A DNA stretch of 64,000 bases, from the NCBI RefSeq assembly GCF_030410045.1, contig NZ_JAUFRA010000007.1, positions 124,001-188,000 of the forward strand. Reading direction: 5' to 3'. The notes beneath the pieces are model-generated. The model saw only the letters and a list, made by a program, of their open reading frames with translations, was not told where the DNA came from and did no database searches. Origin of the DNA: Marivivens donghaensis (lineage in GTDB: Bacteria > Pseudomonadota > Alphaproteobacteria > Rhodobacterales > Rhodobacteraceae). Every line of letters starts with the position of its first letter. The stretch's first letter is position 1. Positions 1 to 10,296 of this stretch are shown in pieces. Both the position numbers and the translations under genes were made by a program.

Positions 1-313
1 CGACCATGATTCGACGGTCATCATTAGTGACCCATGCCGAAATCACGCGGTATCCCGTGCCCGCAGCAGAGCCAGACGACAGAACATGCAGCTCTTGGCC
101 GGTTGGCGTGCCCGTCAGCGTCACAGCGATATACTCGCCGTCGGCTTCGGTCGCGGTGGCGGGCAGGGGGATCGCAGGGGCCGCGATGCGGCTCTCCATC
201 TCAGCGAGGAGTTCTTGTTTCCAGTCGAGCCGTTGCATCTGCCATGTGCCGAGCGACAGCAGGACGGCCAAGCCACCCAAACCAAAGGTCAACAAAAAGA
301 GAATTCGACGCAT
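1..313 (-). CDS. SURF1 family cytochrome oxidase assembly protein (3' end beyond the window)
   Basis: The N-terminal ~104 residues are visible, reading from an ATG at 311-313 off the left edge. They begin MRRILFLLTFGLGGLAVLL, a single N-terminal membrane helix, followed by the typical SURF1 stretch with GTWQMQRLDWK at about residues 22-32. SURF1 proteins are inner-membrane factors that help insert heme a into subunit I of aa3-type oxidase. It is the last visible gene of the oxidase cluster and lies about 95 bases behind ctaE, separated by two hairpins. The C-terminal half and second membrane helix are outside the window, so completeness cannot be judged. Confidence 0.88.
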   Translation of the reverse strand, partial: MRRILFLLTFGLGGLAVLLSLGTWQMQRLDWKQELLAEMESRIAAPAIPLPATATEADGEYIAVTLTGTPTGQELHVLSSGSAAGTGYRVISAWVTNDDRRIMV

Positions 314-336
314 CCGAACGTCCTTTGTAAACGAAA

Positions 337-397
337 CCGCGCGAGGCAGTCCCCGCGCGGTCATTGTCCTGTCATGGGCGGCGGGTCAAGTCCCGCC
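337..397 (-). terminator. Two tandem hairpins between ctaE and SURF1
   Basis: Two perfect inverted repeats are seen. 337-343 pairs with 354-360 (7 bp, CCGCGCG/CGCGCGG), and 380-385 pairs with 392-397 (6 bp, GGCGGG/CCCGCC, loop of 6). Neither is followed by a clear T-run on the minus strand. They look more like an attenuator or an RNA-stabilising 3' end than a strong terminator. The ctaC-ctaB gap has a similar pair. Confidence 0.5.
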
Positions 398-407
398 TGC
401 GCAAACC

Positions 408-1214
408 TTAGGCTTGGCCCCAGATGTAGACTGCTGCGAAGAGGAACAGCCATACAACGTCAACGAAGTGCCAGTACCAAGCGGCTGCTTCGAAGCCGAC
501 GTGCGATTCAGGCGAGAAGTGTCCACGAGTTGCACGGATCAAGCAGACGGTAAGGAAGATCGTACCGATGACGACGTGGAAACCGTGGAAGCCAGTTGCC
601 ATGAAGAAGGTGTTGTAGAACACGTCACCCGACAGCGACCAGCCCATGTGCACGATCAGTTCGTAGTATTCATATACCTGAAGAATGGTGAAGAATACGC
701 CGAGGATGATACCGATGGTGAGACCCTGAACGAGGTCTTTGCGGTTGTTTTCGTGCACCAGCGCGTGGTGTGCCCAAGTCACAGCAGCACCCGAGCAGAG
801 CAGGATCAGAGTGTTGATCAGCGGCAGGTGGAATGCATCAACTGGAACGATGGACGGCTCTACGTAGGAGGTGCCTGCGTAGGTGAACATCGGGTACATT
901 TGGGTTTTGAAGAACGCCCAGAACCATGCAGCGAAGAACATCACTTCGGACATGATGAACAGGATCACGCCGTAGCGCAGACCAATGCGAACAACCGCGG
1001 TGTGGTCGCCAGCTTTGTTCTCTTTCACGGTGTCAGCCCACCATGCGCCTGCGGAGTAGAGCGACGCAACGAGGCCGATCAGGAACATCCAAGGCATGTC
1101 GTTTGCCATCCACATGACGGCGCCGAACAGCATGATGAAGGCCGCTACAGCCGAAGTGAACGGCCAGATCGACGGCGGAAGAATGTGGTAGTCGTGGTTC
1201 TTAGCGTGAGCCAT
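408..1214 (-). CDS. ctaE: Cytochrome c oxidase subunit III
   Basis: A 268-residue polytopic membrane protein of normal length for bacterial subunit III, with about seven hydrophobic segments. It starts MAHAKNHDYHILPPSIWPF, typical of the alphaproteobacterial family, and carries conserved helix segments such as VMFFAAWFWAFF and TGFHGFHVVIGTIF. Subunit III stabilises the heme-copper core (subunits I and II) of the aa3 oxidase in the inner membrane. The gene lies 24 bases behind ctaG, so it is probably co-transcribed. Subunit I (ctaD) is not in this window, which is usual for this family, where it is often elsewhere. Confidence 0.97.
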   Translation of the reverse strand: MAHAKNHDYHILPPSIWPFTSAVAAFIMLFGAVMWMANDMPWMFLIGLVASLYSAGAWWADTVKENKAGDHTAVVRIGLRYGVILFIMSEVMFFAAWFWAFFKTQMYPMFTYAGTSYVEPSIVPVDAFHLPLINTLILLCSGAAVTWAHHALVHENNRKDLVQGLTIGIILGVFFTILQVYEYYELIVHMGWSLSGDVFYNTFFMATGFHGFHVVIGTIFLTVCLIRATRGHFSPESHVGFEAAAWYWHFVDVVWLFLFAAVYIWGQA

Positions 1215-1238
1215 GTCAGTGTTCCCTGCGGCTGGTCT

Positions 1239-1835
1239 TTAGTTAAGTTTGGTGTCGGCGGGTGCCGTATCGGACAGTGCTGCCGTATCTTGGTCCGGCA
1301 GCGGGATTTCAAAGAATGTATAGCTGAGCGTGATTGTATGCACGTATTTTGCGTCCCGATCGTCAACGATCGCGGGGTCTACAAAAAAGCTCACGGGCAT
1401 GACCACGGTTTCACCTGGCTGCAAAACCTGTTCGGTAAAGCAGAAACATTCGATCTTATCAAAGAAACCACCTGCCTCGTAGGGGACGACGTTATAGGTC
1501 GCCTGACCCGCAACGGGGCGGTTCGAGGTGTTGGTTGCTTCGTAATAGGCAAGAGCGGTTTGGCCGATTTTTACGGTCATTTCGCGCTGAACGGGTTTGA
1601 ACGACCACGGCAATGATGGATCGGTCGAGCTGTCGAAGCGGATTTTCATCTCGCGGTCGAGGATCACATCGCTTGCGGTTTCGACGACATTGGTCGCGCC
1701 TCCAAAGCCAGTGACCTTACAGAACCAGCTGTAAAACGGAACCGACGCCCAAGACAACGCACCCATGACGACCACAACTGTCACCAGCTGGAGCACCGTG
1801 CGTTTAGCGCCTTGAATGTTTGGGAATAATTTCAC
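1239..1835 (-). CDS. ctaG: Cytochrome c oxidase assembly protein CtaG/Cox11
   Basis: 198 residues with one N-terminal membrane helix (about 14-36) and a periplasmic copper-binding domain containing the Cox11 signature CFCF (Cys130 and Cys132) plus Cys39 just after the helix. Cox11 delivers copper to the CuB site of oxidase subunit I. Its ATG overlaps the stop of the preceding small ORF by four bases (ATGA at 1832-1835), so the two are probably translationally coupled. Length and motif spacing look intact. Confidence 0.96.
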   Translation of the reverse strand: MKLFPNIQGAKRTVLQLVTVVVVMGALSWASVPFYSWFCKVTGFGGATNVVETASDVILDREMKIRFDSSTDPSLPWSFKPVQREMTVKIGQTALAYYEATNTSNRPVAGQATYNVVPYEAGGFFDKIECFCFTEQVLQPGETVVMPVSFFVDPAIVDDRDAKYVHTITLSYTFFEIPLPDQDTAALSDTAPADTKLN

Positions 1836-2050
1836 TGACCAGCCTCCGTTGTGGCGGGGGTGTCCATCGGCAGAAGAGCCGGGCGCAAAACGTGGTCGTT
1901 GCTTTCGAACTTACGAGCGTCGCCCAGTTCGAGAACCTTCACAACGGTCAGGCCAAAGACCAAGCCAACGAATGCCAGCAGCACGATCAGTAGGCCGTAG
2001 TTGCGGCCTTTGCGGCGTGTGTGAAGTTCGTGTTCAACGCGGATAGTCAT
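1832..2050 (-). CDS. Small single-helix membrane protein of the cta operon
   Basis: 72 residues. A basic N-terminus (HTRRKGRNYG) is followed by one hydrophobic helix at about residues 19-40 and a polar tail. A protein of this size and position, between ctaB and ctaG, is known from the Paracoccus oxidase operon (orf2), where its exact role is unclear. The start overlaps the ctaB stop (TAATG) and the end overlaps the ctaG start (ATGA), so it sits tightly inside the translational chain. A role in oxidase assembly is inferred from position only. Confidence 0.85.
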   Translation of the reverse strand: MTIRVEHELHTRRKGRNYGLLIVLLAFVGLVFGLTVVKVLELGDARKFESNDHVLRPALLPMDTPATTEAGQ

Positions 2051-2982
2051 TAGAAGCCACCGATCCCTTGTGTGCGCAGAGCTGCATCAATCATCAGGGC
2101 TGCAAAATGGAGGAACAAATAGGCGAGCGATACTTTGAACGCCGAACGCTCGGCGGCAAAGCTGTCTGCCTCTGCAGCCTCTTCGTCACGGCGCCATACG
2201 GCGTAGCATGCCTTGAGGAACCACAGGTTCATGATGATCGCGGTTGCGAGATAAACCCACCCGCCGATCGAAGTGAATACGATAGCCATCGACACAGGGA
2301 TCAGCGCAATCATGTAACCCATGATGTGGTTGCGGGTGACGCGGCGACCGTGTGTTTCGGTCAGCATAGGCACACCAGCGCGGCCGTAGTCGGATTTAAC
2401 AAAGATCGCCAGCGACCAGAAGTGCGGCGGGGTCCACATAAAGATCAGCGCGACCATCAGAACCGATTCGATGGTGATGCCACCAGTCGCGACCGCCCAG
2501 CCGATCATCGGCGGCAGCGCGCCAGACAGGCCACCGATCACGATGTTCTGCGGTGTCGAGCGTTTCAGCCAGATCGTGTAGACGACGGCATAAAAGAAGA
2601 TCGTGAACGCCAGCAGACCAGCCGCCAGCCAATTCGACGCCAGACCCAAGAGCACAACCGAAAACCCGCTGAGTGCAAGGCCGATGGCCAATGCTTCTTC
2701 GGGCTGAACGCGGCCCGAGGGGATCGGGCGGTTCGAGGTGCGCTTCATGATACGGTCGATGTCAGCATCCCACCACATGTTCAGCGCCGCCGAAGCGCCG
2801 CCGCCCACTGCGATGCACAAGATACCAACAAAAGCGATGAAGGGGTGCACAGGCACAGGAGCCACGATCAGACCAACCAGCGCGGTAAACACCACGAGCG
2901 ACATCACGCGTGGCTTCAGCAAAGCGATGTAATCGCCCATGCTGGCTTCGCGGGTGGTCTCTGGCAAGCTGGCGTCGGTCAT
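2050..2982 (-). CDS. ctaB: Protoheme IX farnesyltransferase (heme O synthase)
   Basis: 310 residues, UbiA-type polyprenyltransferase with about eight to nine membrane helices. The first Asp-rich motif, N68-x3-D72-x3-D76, is present in NMWWDADIDRIMKRTSNRP, and a second loop has SDYGRAGVPML. The enzyme farnesylates heme B to heme O, the precursor of heme A for the aa3 oxidase. It lies about 100 bases downstream of ctaC, from which it is separated by two hairpins, and its stop overlaps the next small gene. Confidence 0.97.
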   Translation of the reverse strand: MTDASLPETTREASMGDYIALLKPRVMSLVVFTALVGLIVAPVPVHPFIAFVGILCIAVGGGASAALNMWWDADIDRIMKRTSNRPIPSGRVQPEEALAIGLALSGFSVVLLGLASNWLAAGLLAFTIFFYAVVYTIWLKRSTPQNIVIGGLSGALPPMIGWAVATGGITIESVLMVALIFMWTPPHFWSLAIFVKSDYGRAGVPMLTETHGRRVTRNHIMGYMIALIPVSMAIVFTSIGGWVYLATAIIMNLWFLKACYAVWRRDEEAAEADSFAAERSAFKVSLAYLFLHFAALMIDAALRTQGIGGF

Positions 2983-3019
2983 TCGCGGCTCTTCTTACGA
3001 GGTGCTGGGGTGAAGCGAA

Positions 3020-3073
3020 GGGCGGGAAATCCCGCCCGTTCGTGTTCTGTAGTCGGCAGGGTCAGGCCCTGCC
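3020..3073 (-). terminator. Two tandem hairpins between ctaC and ctaB
   Basis: A perfect palindromic hairpin lies at 3020-3037 (GGGCGGGA/TCCCGCCC, loop of 2) and another at 3055-3073 (GGCAGGG/CCCTGCC, loop of 5). On the minus strand they directly follow the ctaC stop. T-runs are weak, so partial termination or protection of the ctaC mRNA 3' end is more likely than full termination. Confidence 0.55.
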
Positions 3074-3082
3074 ACTCGGCGA

Positions 3083-3982
3083 TTAGGCCGGGTATTCTTC
3101 TTTCGCTGCAGCCAGCCATTCGTCGTAGGCTTCTTGGCTGACAACTTTCAGAGTGATCGGCATGTAAGCGTGGTCTTTGCCGCAGATTTCCGAACATTGA
3201 CCGAAGTAGATGCCTTCAACTTCAGGTGCGAACCACAGCTGTGCCAGACGACCAGGAACAGCGTCCTGTTTTACGCCCATTGCCGGCAGAGCGAAGGAGT
3301 GGATCACGTCCGCGCCAGTCACTTGCATTACGATAGTTGCACCAACCGGAACAACGATTGCGGTATCGGTAGCCAGAGCAAAGAGCGACGGATCGTAGCC
3401 GAAATTCTCCATCAGCGCATCCATAGCTTCGTCGCGAACGAACGGAGCGATTTCCGGACCTTCGTAGCCCATCGGAACCGAAGACGGGTGACCGATCATG
3501 TAGCTGTCGAACGCAACGCCATCATCAACGTATTCGTAAGACCAGTACCACTGGTTGCCGGTGACTTTGATGGTGATGTCACCTTCAGGGAATTCCTGCT
3601 GCTTGAACAGGATCGGCAGCGAGAACGCACCGATGAACACCAGAATAACGATCGGAACAACGGTCCAAGCGATTTCGAGCGGCGAGTTGTGGGTGAAGGT
3701 CGCTGGTGTCGGGTTTGCGCGGCGGTTGTAGCGCACAATCACGATAGCCAGCAGAGCCACGACGAACAGGGTGATAACGGTGATGATCGAAAGGATCATA
3801 CCGTCGAGCCACTGTAGGTCACGTGCGAGTTCGGACGCAGCAGGCTGGAAGCCCATGCCACCTGGTGTCGGCGCACCGATTACTTCAAGTTGTTGGTTCA
3901 CTTCCTGCGCTTTCGCAGCAACGCCAGCCAGTGCAAGGCCAGCGGCAGCGGAAAGCTTGGAGACAAAATTGGTCAATCGCAT
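3083..3982 (-). CDS. ctaC: Cytochrome c oxidase subunit II
   Basis: 299 residues from the ATG at 3980-3982, chosen because it begins a clear signal peptide (MRLTNFVSKLSAAAGLALAG, cleavage after about AKA) and has GGGTTAAAG just upstream. An in-frame extension to 4111 lacks these. Two membrane helices follow, then a periplasmic cupredoxin domain with the complete CuA site: Cys263, Glu265, Cys267, His271 and Met274 (CSEICGKDHAYM). CuA accepts electrons from cytochrome c. It is the first gene of the operon, and an FNR-type box lies about 150 bases upstream. Confidence 0.97.
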   Translation of the reverse strand: MRLTNFVSKLSAAAGLALAGVAAKAQEVNQQLEVIGAPTPGGMGFQPAASELARDLQWLDGMILSIITVITLFVVALLAIVIVRYNRRANPTPATFTHNSPLEIAWTVVPIVILVFIGAFSLPILFKQQEFPEGDITIKVTGNQWYWSYEYVDDGVAFDSYMIGHPSSVPMGYEGPEIAPFVRDEAMDALMENFGYDPSLFALATDTAIVVPVGATIVMQVTGADVIHSFALPAMGVKQDAVPGRLAQLWFAPEVEGIYFGQCSEICGKDHAYMPITLKVVSQEAYDEWLAAAKEEYPA

Positions 3983-4000
3983 CTTTAACCCTGTGCTTTT

Positions 4001-4018
4001 AGGGGCACTGATGCCCCT
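4001..4018 (-). promoter_or_regulatory. Hairpin in the ctaC 5' leader
   Basis: AGGGGCA (4001-4007) pairs perfectly with TGCCCCT (4012-4018) around a CTGA/TCAG tetraloop, ending 18 bases before the ctaC start codon. It could influence leader stability or ribosome access. No known riboswitch is recognised. Confidence 0.4.
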
Positions 4019-4133
4019 CCCCTTAGTGTGGTACCCAAGAGAACAATCTCCGGAATCCCATTGTATCCAGCGTTGCATGTCCCATATCCTGCGACACAAC
4101 TCAAGAACCACAAGGGCGGCATATTGTCCTTTT

Positions 4134-4147
4134 TTGACCTATGTCAA
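4134..4147. promoter_or_regulatory. FNR/FnrL-type binding site between ctaC and tldD
   Basis: The perfect dyad TTGACCTATGTCAA fits the FNR-family pattern TTGA-N6-TCAA. On the minus strand it contains TTGACA, a possible -35 for ctaC, with CAATAT about 17 bases further. A protein bound there would block that promoter, consistent with lowering of aa3 oxidase under low oxygen. The site is also only 24 bases from the tldD start. Which gene it controls is inference. Confidence 0.6.
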
Positions 4148-4170
4148 AGATAATATCACGAAAGCTAAAT

Positions 4171-5595
4171 ATGAAAACCGATCACTTCCGCCCCTTTGAA
4201 ACCTCTCTGGATCAGGATCAAGCCCTTGTTTTGTTGCGTGAAGCGACTGCTGGGGCCGACGATGGAGAGCTTTTTCTCGAACGGCGTCGTGCGGAAGTTC
4301 TGACTTTAGACGATGGTCGCATCAAAACAGCCAGCTACGATTCTTCCGAGGGTTTCGGCCTCCGCGCCGTGCGGGGAGAGACGGCAGGTTACGCGCATTC
4401 GACAACAATCGACGAATCTTCGCTGAAAAGAGCGGTCGCGACGGCCCGCCTTGCGGTTGGCGTTGGGGGAGGCACTTTGGCGGTCGGCCCAAAGCCCACC
4501 AACGTTAAATTATATAGTGACGTTGATCCCATCGCGCAGGCGACCTTTCCGGCGAAGATCGACGTGCTGAACGAAATTGATGCCTTTGCGCGTGATTTGG
4601 ATAGTCGGGTAGTCCAAGTGACCGCATCCCTTGCTGCCTCGCTGCAAGAGGTCGTGATTCTGCGGCCCGAGGGCACTATCGTTACCGACATTCGCCCCAT
4701 GAGCCGCGTAAACGTCTCTGTCATCGTCGAGGATGCGAACGGGCGCCGCGAATCTGGGGGCCACGGTGGTGGTGGCCGCGAAGGGCTGATCGGTCTGATC
4801 TCTCGCGATCACTGGGAACCCGCCGTGCGCGAGGCGCTGCGCGTTGCTCTGGTGAACCTAGAGGCCGAAGCAGCCCCTGCGGGCGTGATGGATGTCGTCC
4901 TCGGGCCGGGTTGGCCGGGGGTTCTACTCCACGAGGCTGTCGGTCATGGCCTTGAAGGTGATTTTAACCGCAAAGGCACCAGCGCGTTTTCGGGACGTGT
5001 TGGCCAGCAGGTCGCGGCCAAAGGCGTCACCGTTCTGGATGACGGCACCATTCCGGGTCGTCGCGGGTCGATCACCGTCGATGACGAAGGTACGCCGTCT
5101 GGCAAAAACGTCCTGATCGAGGACGGTATCCTCGTCGGCTACATGCAGGACCGTCAAAACGCGCGATTGATGGGCGTAGAGGCAACAGGAAACGGGCGTC
5201 GTGAAAGCTTTGCCCACCTGCCGATGCCGCGCATGACCAACACTTATATGTTAGGTGGCGACGCTGACCCCGCAGCGATCCTCGCCGATCTAAAGGACGG
5301 CATTTATGCTGTGGGCTTTGGCGGCGGTCAGGTGGATATCACCAACGGTAAGTTCGTGTTCTCTTGCACCGAAGCCTACCGCGTTAAAAACGGTGTGGTC
5401 GGCGCCCCTGTTAAAGGTGCGACCCTGATCGGCGATGGTCCGACCGCGATGGGCCAAATTCGCGCGATTGGTAACGACATGGCCCTAGACCCTGGTATCG
5501 GCAACTGCGGTAAGGCAGGTCAATGGGTTCCCGTAGGTGTAGGACAACCAACGCTGATGATCGGCGGCCTAACGGTCGGCGGTGCGTCGTCTTAA
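4171..5595 (+). CDS. tldD: TldD-type metalloprotease (PmbA/TldD family)
   Basis: 474 residues from the ATG at 4171. Another in-frame ATG at 4141 lies inside the FNR-type box and would add ten residues, while family members start near MKTDHFRPF. The zinc-binding HExxxH motif is HEAVGH at residues 254-259, and the conserved Cys-containing C-terminal stretch FVFSCTEAYRVKNG is present. TldD works with TldE/PmbA as a heterodimeric cytosolic protease that degrades unfolded peptides and trims some modified peptides. No PmbA partner is adjacent. No clear ribosome binding site is seen. Confidence 0.95.
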   Translation: MKTDHFRPFETSLDQDQALVLLREATAGADDGELFLERRRAEVLTLDDGRIKTASYDSSEGFGLRAVRGETAGYAHSTTIDESSLKRAVATARLAVGVGGGTLAVGPKPTNVKLYSDVDPIAQATFPAKIDVLNEIDAFARDLDSRVVQVTASLAASLQEVVILRPEGTIVTDIRPMSRVNVSVIVEDANGRRESGGHGGGGREGLIGLISRDHWEPAVREALRVALVNLEAEAAPAGVMDVVLGPGWPGVLLHEAVGHGLEGDFNRKGTSAFSGRVGQQVAAKGVTVLDDGTIPGRRGSITVDDEGTPSGKNVLIEDGILVGYMQDRQNARLMGVEATGNGRRESFAHLPMPRMTNTYMLGGDADPAAILADLKDGIYAVGFGGGQVDITNGKFVFSCTEAYRVKNGVVGAPVKGATLIGDGPTAMGQIRAIGNDMALDPGIGNCGKAGQWVPVGVGQPTLMIGGLTVGGASS

Positions 5596-5840
5596 TGTGC
5601 GCGGTCCGAAGTCGAGAAGAGGGGTGTGGGAACGTGCTCATTTCGGTATCGGCGCGCGCGACACCTTTGGTGGGTGTTTTTACGTGGTAGGGCGAATGCC
5701 CTCGGTCGTTTTGCCGCTGAAATATTGGATAACTTTGTGCCTGAAATTCCCCGAGGCATTTAGGCCCGAATAATTCCGCTCCATTTACGGCTTCTTAAGG
5801 TTGCGAGCGTATTCCGATCCTGCAGCAGATGGAGCACAGG

Positions 5841-6971
5841 ATGACCGGAACCCCACGTTCTTCCACTCACCCCCCACTCCCACCCACCATGGAAGCCGAC
5901 CGGTTTAACCGTCTCCGTCTGCTGCGATCTCGACGGGTCGGTGTTGCGACATTTCACCGACTGATCGCGGAGCATGGTTCGGCACAGGTTGCGTTAGAGG
6001 TTTTGCCAGAAGTCGCGCGCGCGGCAGGTGTCACCGATTACGCGATCTGTCCCGAAGGCGTCATTCATGCCGAACTCAAGGCCGCCCGCGCTGTCAAAGC
6101 ACGGATGCTGTGCCTCGGCGATCCAGACTATCCCGCGTCACTGGCTACATTAGATGACGCCCCGCCGATCCTCTGGGCGGTTGGCGATACGTCCCTTTTG
6201 ACCCGCCCGATGGTCGCGCTGGTTGGTGCCCGCAATGCGTCCTCATTGGGCACGCGGATGGCACGGAAACTCGCGGCGGACTTATCGTCGGCAGGCTATG
6301 TCGTCGTGTCAGGCCTCGCCCGCGGTGTGGATGCCGCCGCGCATCATGCCGCGATTGAGGCGGGCACCGTTGCCGTATTGGGTGGCGGCGTCGATGTCAT
6401 CTATCCCAACGAAAACGCCGAACTGTTTCATGCCATCGGCGCCAAAGGTCTGCGCCTGTCCGAACAACCGATTGGCCTGCAACCCCAAGCCCGTCATTTC
6501 CCTGCACGCAATCGCATTATCTCTGGCCTCAGTCGCGCCGTTGTCGTGGTTGAAGCGGCTGCGAAGTCGGGCAGTCTGATCACTGCTGAAAACGCTTTGG
6601 CCCAAGGGCGAGAGGTCTTTGCCGTTCCGGGGCATCCGTTTGATGGGCGGGCAGGGGGCTGCAACGCGCTGATCCGCGATGGTGCGACGTTGATCCGTGG
6701 GGCCGAGGACGTGATCGCGGGTCTGACGCCATTGGTGGAAGAAGCGCCCGAATTGCCTCTCGCCCCGATCCCGCAGCCCCAGCGCAGTTTTGAAGACAGC
6801 AAGGCCCTGCACAAGCAAATCTTATCCCGCCTCGGGCCATCGCCAATCGCAGAGGATCAGTTGATCAGGGACATGAAGTCCGCGCCAAACCTAATTGCAC
6901 CCGCACTGATCGCTCTCGAACTAGACGGGGCGATCCAACGACATGTTGGCGGGCTGTTGTCGCGCCTTTAG
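5841..6971 (+). CDS. dprA: DNA-processing protein DprA (Smf)
   Basis: 376 residues from the ATG at 5841, which has GGAG six bases upstream. An ATG at 5829 gives four more residues but lacks a good site. The Rossmann-type DprA core is intact, with VGARNASSLG (~128-137), SGLARGVDAAAHH (157-169) and the PARNRIISGL stretch, and there is a C-terminal winged-helix-like tail. DprA loads RecA onto incoming single-stranded DNA during transformation. In Rhodobacter it is also needed for recombination of DNA received from gene transfer agents, which is notable given the spike genes at 52614-53791. Its stop overlaps the opposing gene by four bases. Confidence 0.95.
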   Translation: MTGTPRSSTHPPLPPTMEADRFNRLRLLRSRRVGVATFHRLIAEHGSAQVALEVLPEVARAAGVTDYAICPEGVIHAELKAARAVKARMLCLGDPDYPASLATLDDAPPILWAVGDTSLLTRPMVALVGARNASSLGTRMARKLAADLSSAGYVVVSGLARGVDAAAHHAAIEAGTVAVLGGGVDVIYPNENAELFHAIGAKGLRLSEQPIGLQPQARHFPARNRIISGLSRAVVVVEAAAKSGSLITAENALAQGREVFAVPGHPFDGRAGGCNALIRDGATLIRGAEDVIAGLTPLVEEAPELPLAPIPQPQRSFEDSKALHKQILSRLGPSPIAEDQLIRDMKSAPNLIAPALIALELDGAIQRHVGGLLSRL

Positions 6972-7402
6972 TTGCAACCGTAGTCCAACAGGTCGCCCCA
7001 CCCCGCGCAAATGTCCTTGCGTTGCCACCAAACGTCCGTCGCAAACGCGGCCCAGTCGTAGACCTGCCAGCCCGCTCCGCTGCGTTCATAGAACACATTT
7101 ATATCTGTGTGGTCGTTCACGCCGAACATGATGTCTTTGGCTGCGGGCGCTCGTGTCAGGTCAATTTGCCCACCGCCCGGTCGCTGTGCCGTCAGCCACG
7201 CATAGGCGTGATCGCCTTGAACAAGGAGGTCATGCACCACGAACTCAACAGGTGCGCCAAACACGGACTCCGCATAGGGGCGGGCGGTGTTCATCAGTTC
7301 GGATCTGAGGTTAGTTCCACGTTCAGGAGTAAAGACCTGCTCGGCCATCGCGCCAATCGGAAGAGCGACAAGCGCAGCCATCGTGACGAATTTGAAAGTC
7401 AT
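6968..7402 (-). CDS. Conserved hypothetical exported protein
   Basis: 144 residues from an ATG at 7400-7402 preceded by a strong AGGAGGG at 8 bases; a TTG just upstream is in frame but less likely. The first ~20 residues form a signal peptide (MTFKFVTMAALVALPIGAMA). The mature part is soluble, Trp-rich near its end (WAAFATDVWWQRKDICAGWG) and has two Cys residues that could form a disulfide. I do not recognise a named family. It converges on dprA with a four-base overlap and is divergent from topA. Confidence 0.8.
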   Translation of the reverse strand: MTFKFVTMAALVALPIGAMAEQVFTPERGTNLRSELMNTARPYAESVFGAPVEFVVHDLLVQGDHAYAWLTAQRPGGGQIDLTRAPAAKDIMFGVNDHTDINVFYERSGAGWQVYDWAAFATDVWWQRKDICAGWGDLLDYGCN

Positions 7403-7560
7403 CAAAATACCCTCCTAACCAATCAGACCTTAGTTTGAAGTTATTTTGACAGTGTCGCTATGACCTTGATCAAGGGTGAGAAATGGGTGCATTGACATTC
7501 CACTGCGATAGCACACATGTTGCCGCGCCATACGCAAAAGCCTTTTCTTACGGAGTTCCC
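7403..7560. promoter_or_regulatory. Divergent promoter region of the exported protein and topA
   Basis: 158 bases between two divergent starts. Two TTGACA hexamers on the plus strand (7446-7451 and 7492-7497) could be -35 elements for topA, but no convincing -10 follows. TTGATCAA at 7466-7473 is a self-complementary octamer without the spacer of an FNR box. Confidence 0.3.
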
Positions 7561-10149
<2,589 letters not shown>

Positions 10150-10155
10150 CATAGA

Positions 10156-10185
10156 ACGGCGGGCCAAGGCTCGCCGCTTTCTTTT
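10156..10185 (+). terminator. Terminator after topA
   Basis: A GC-rich stem GGCGGGC/GCTCGCC (one G-T pair, loop CAAG) is followed by TTTCTTTT, a standard Rho-independent arrangement seven bases behind the topA stop. Confidence 0.8.
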
Positions 10186-10296
10186 GCAGGTGCAGAAAAA
10201 ACCACGGGACAGCGGCGATTTTTTCAGTAATCTAACCGCCATGATGAGGGAGGCTCTTTGCCGAGAGTGGCCCATACGGACCCAGAGGGGGAGAGA

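Noticed and set aside
6..1616. A 536-codon open frame on the plus strand opposite ctaE and ctaG
   Set aside because: It is antisense to clearly recognisable oxidase genes, has no recognisable domains and an unnatural His/Arg/Val-rich composition; it arises from codon bias.
5582..5773. A 63-codon open frame behind tldD
   Set aside because: It begins inside tldD, has no ribosome binding site or recognisable sequence, and the rest of the 245-base gap shows nothing else.
7464..7475. CTTGATCAAG as a second FNR box
   Set aside because: The two TTGA/TCAA halves abut without the spacer an FNR-family site needs.
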